Assembly (NCBI RefSeq): GCF_014333615.1
Contig: NZ_JACSCY010000001.1
Coordinates: 372,001 to 436,000, forward strand
DNA: 64,000 nt
Direction of reading: 5' to 3'
DNA from: Hymenobacter citatus
GTDB taxonomy: Bacteria > Bacteroidota > Bacteroidia > Cytophagales > Hymenobacteraceae
Positions 62,469 to 64,000 of the stretch are shown here, one piece after another (within the stretch, counting starts at the first letter, position 1; every line of letters starts with the position of its first letter). Made by a program: the position numbers and the translations under genes. A model generated the notes under the pieces. The model saw only the letters and a list, made by a program, of their open reading frames with translations. It ran no database searches and was not told the DNA's origin.

Positions 62469-64000
62469 ATGAAAAACATCTACTGCTTCTTGATTTTACT
62501 TCTGTCTGGGGGGCTGCTGGTGCCGGCCTATGGTCAGAAACCGCTGTACCTGGGTAAGCTCCAGGAAGTGGCCGCGCAGTATAAAAAGCACCCGCAAGCT
62601 GCAACGGCCGGCGCTAAGGGGGTAGGCACAGCGGTGCGGCAAGCGGTGCCTGCAGGCAAAGACTTGGCGCTTACTCTAACGGAAAATAAGCGGCAGGGAG
62701 CCGCTGAGTTGTTCTTTGGCGAAGTAGCAGGCACCAAGCACAGTTCGTTTTACCTGAAGGTATCGGACCGGGAGGCCACGGGCTCGGTGATTCTGCGCGA
62801 CGAGAAGAAATACTACCGGTTTTCCTCTACTGCCGATGGCTCGGTGTACCTGACAGAGGAAAACATCGACAAAGTGCTGTGTGTGGGCTACCAAGACCGT
62901 CAGCCCACTGCTCCCGCAAACACGCAAGCGGCCACCAGTGCAACGGTGGCTGCCGCCGTACCGGCTCTGGAGAGTCTGCCGGGAGCCGGCGCAGTGCTCT
63001 ACCTCGATTTTGATGGGCAGACGGTAACCAATACGCTGTGGAATTACAATTTCAACAACGGCAATTCCATTGAGGCAGCCCCCGCTACGCTTTCGGAACG
63101 GGAGATGATTGAGGTGTGGAAGCTGGTCAGTGAGGACTACCGTCCCTTTGCCCTGAACGTAACCACGAGTGAGGCCGTCTTCAACCAAGCGCCACCGAGC
63201 CAGCGGATGCGGGTTATTTTCACGCCCACTACCTACTTCTACCCAGGTGCCGGGGGCGTAGCCTATATTGGGTCCTTCACCTGGGGTGGCACCACCTACG
63301 GCGAAACGCCCTGCTGGGTCTTCAATGGGGGCGTGAAGGGCGCCGGCGAAGCCGGCTCGCACGAGGGCGGCCACACGTTGTACCTGGGGCACGATGGCCG
63401 CACTACCCCCGCCGAAGGATATTTTGCTGGTCAGCAGTCTTGGGCTCCTATCATGGGAGTGGGCTATTACGTGCCGGTGGCACAGTGGAGCAAGGGCGAG
63501 TATCCCTACGCCAACAATCTGGAGGATGACTTGCTGAAAATCAGCACCATGAACGGTTTCGGCTACCGGGCCGATGACCACGGCAACGACCTGGCCTCGG
63601 CTACCCCGTTGGTGGTAGGCGCAGGCGGGGTGGTGTCGGGGGAGGCCAACAAGGGCGTTATTTCCACCACAACGGATGTAGACGTCTTCTCCATCAAACA
63701 CGCTGGCGGCCGCCTGGCGCTCAGCGTCCGTCCCGATCCTGCCCATCCTAACCTGGACGTGCTGCTGACCCTACGCGACGCGGCCGGCACCGTAGTGACC
63801 GTGGCCGACCCAGTCACGCTCTCGGCCACGGTGGAGGGCACGTGGCCAGCTGGCACCTACTACCTAACCATCGACGGCACGGTGGGCGCGCTCGGAGCCA
63901 ACTCCGACTATGCTTCCCTGGGGGCCTACTCCATCGCCACAAAAGACTACGAGCAACCCACGTACACCGATGGCTGTACTAATTTTGCGACGCTTATCAA
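62469..64000 (+). CDS. Secreted zinc metalloprotease-like protein (partial, C-terminus off window)
   Basis: At least 510 residues, open to the right edge. A signal peptide (MKNIYCFLILLLSGGLLVPA, ending AYG) is followed by a propeptide-like region to about 180, then the catalytic domain: LYLDFDGQTV near 184, and the zinc site SHEGGHTLYLGHDG near residue 300, an HExxH motif with a third His five residues later, as in metzincins but with Tyr at the usual Gly position. A beta-rich PPC-like domain follows (VDVFSIKHAGGRLALSVRPD; GTWPAGTYYLTIDGT). A type IX sorting domain could follow outside the window. Cleavage targets are unknown. Confidence 0.85.
   Translation, partial: MKNIYCFLILLLSGGLLVPAYGQKPLYLGKLQEVAAQYKKHPQAATAGAKGVGTAVRQAVPAGKDLALTLTENKRQGAAELFFGEVAGTKHSSFYLKVSDREATGSVILRDEKKYYRFSSTADGSVYLTEENIDKVLCVGYQDRQPTAPANTQAATSATVAAAVPALESLPGAGAVLYLDFDGQTVTNTLWNYNFNNGNSIEAAPATLSEREMIEVWKLVSEDYRPFALNVTTSEAVFNQAPPSQRMRVIFTPTTYFYPGAGGVAYIGSFTWGGTTYGETPCWVFNGGVKGAGEAGSHEGGHTLYLGHDGRTTPAEGYFAGQQSWAPIMGVGYYVPVAQWSKGEYPYANNLEDDLLKISTMNGFGYRADDHGNDLASATPLVVGAGGVVSGEANKGVISTTTDVDVFSIKHAGGRLALSVRPDPAHPNLDVLLTLRDAAGTVVTVADPVTLSATVEGTWPAGTYYLTIDGTVGALGANSDYASLGAYSIATKDYEQPTYTDGCTNFATLI

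Overview
The window looks like a chromosomal segment of a Cytophagales bacterium of the phylum Bacteroidota, most likely Hymenobacter or a close relative. The evidence is two SusC-type TonB receptors and a SusD lipoprotein, a type IX secretion (Por) C-terminal sorting domain, several GTG/TTG starts with no Shine-Dalgarno-like sequences, a high-GC background, and one BLUF photoreceptor. The genus is an inference from gene content and style; there is no rRNA or tRNA gene to confirm it. Both window edges cut a gene: a susC-like gene on the left (minus strand) and a secreted metalloprotease gene on the right (plus strand).

Layout. 1-9 kb (mostly minus): partial SusC, bestrophin, an outer-membrane beta-barrel receptor, an aminotransferase, and a serine-hydrolase lipoprotein, followed by tsaE and alanine dehydrogenase (plus). 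10.7-14.2 kb (minus): a blue-light and clock-like set (BLUF, three-PAS histidine kinase, KaiB) and a VIT-type transporter. 14.3-18.4 kb (minus): an extracytoplasmic redox set (thioredoxin, ApbE flavin transferase, DUF4266 lipoprotein, DUF3570 outer-membrane-type protein), preceded by a Dps-like protein that carries a signal peptide. 18.6-21 kb: an OmpR/EnvZ-type two-component pair. 22-32 kb (plus): an orphan InsA-like HTH protein, a porin, an MHS-type transporter, then a small membrane protein, a sodium/solute symporter-histidine kinase fusion, a stand-alone receiver and acetyl-CoA synthetase, which reads as an acetate sensing and use module.

32-37 kb (minus): a formaldehyde/alcohol dehydrogenase with a membrane-anchored partner, a strikingly AT-rich acyltransferase (probable foreign DNA), and a fumarylacetoacetase-like protein that lacks most catalytic residues. 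37-49 kb: an alpha-mannan or N-glycan utilisation locus (GH125, GH92, BSP-type peptidase, SusD, SusC on minus; LacI regulator and mannose-6-phosphate-isomerase-like cupin on plus). 49-56 kb: a lipoprotein, surE, a 2H phosphoesterase, a second two-component pair, and a T9SS-exported protein. 56-61.5 kb (minus): an AI-2E family permease, a thioredoxin-reductase-like enzyme, and a quaternary-amine-type ABC system whose permease carries a fused substrate-binding domain with its two lobes in reversed (circularly permuted) order. 61.9-64 kb: a small lipoprotein and the truncated metalloprotease.

A second layer runs between the genes: at least a dozen long near-perfect palindromes in several sequence families (cores GTCATCCTGAG, GTCATGCTGAGC, TCATTTCGACCAGCGGG). 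Three sites also have flanks of a degenerate GTGA-containing repeat. They sit between operons and, twice, between the response-regulator and kinase genes of a two-component pair. The heptamer GGGTAGG/CCTACCC is also conspicuously frequent and appears inside genes in different reading frames.
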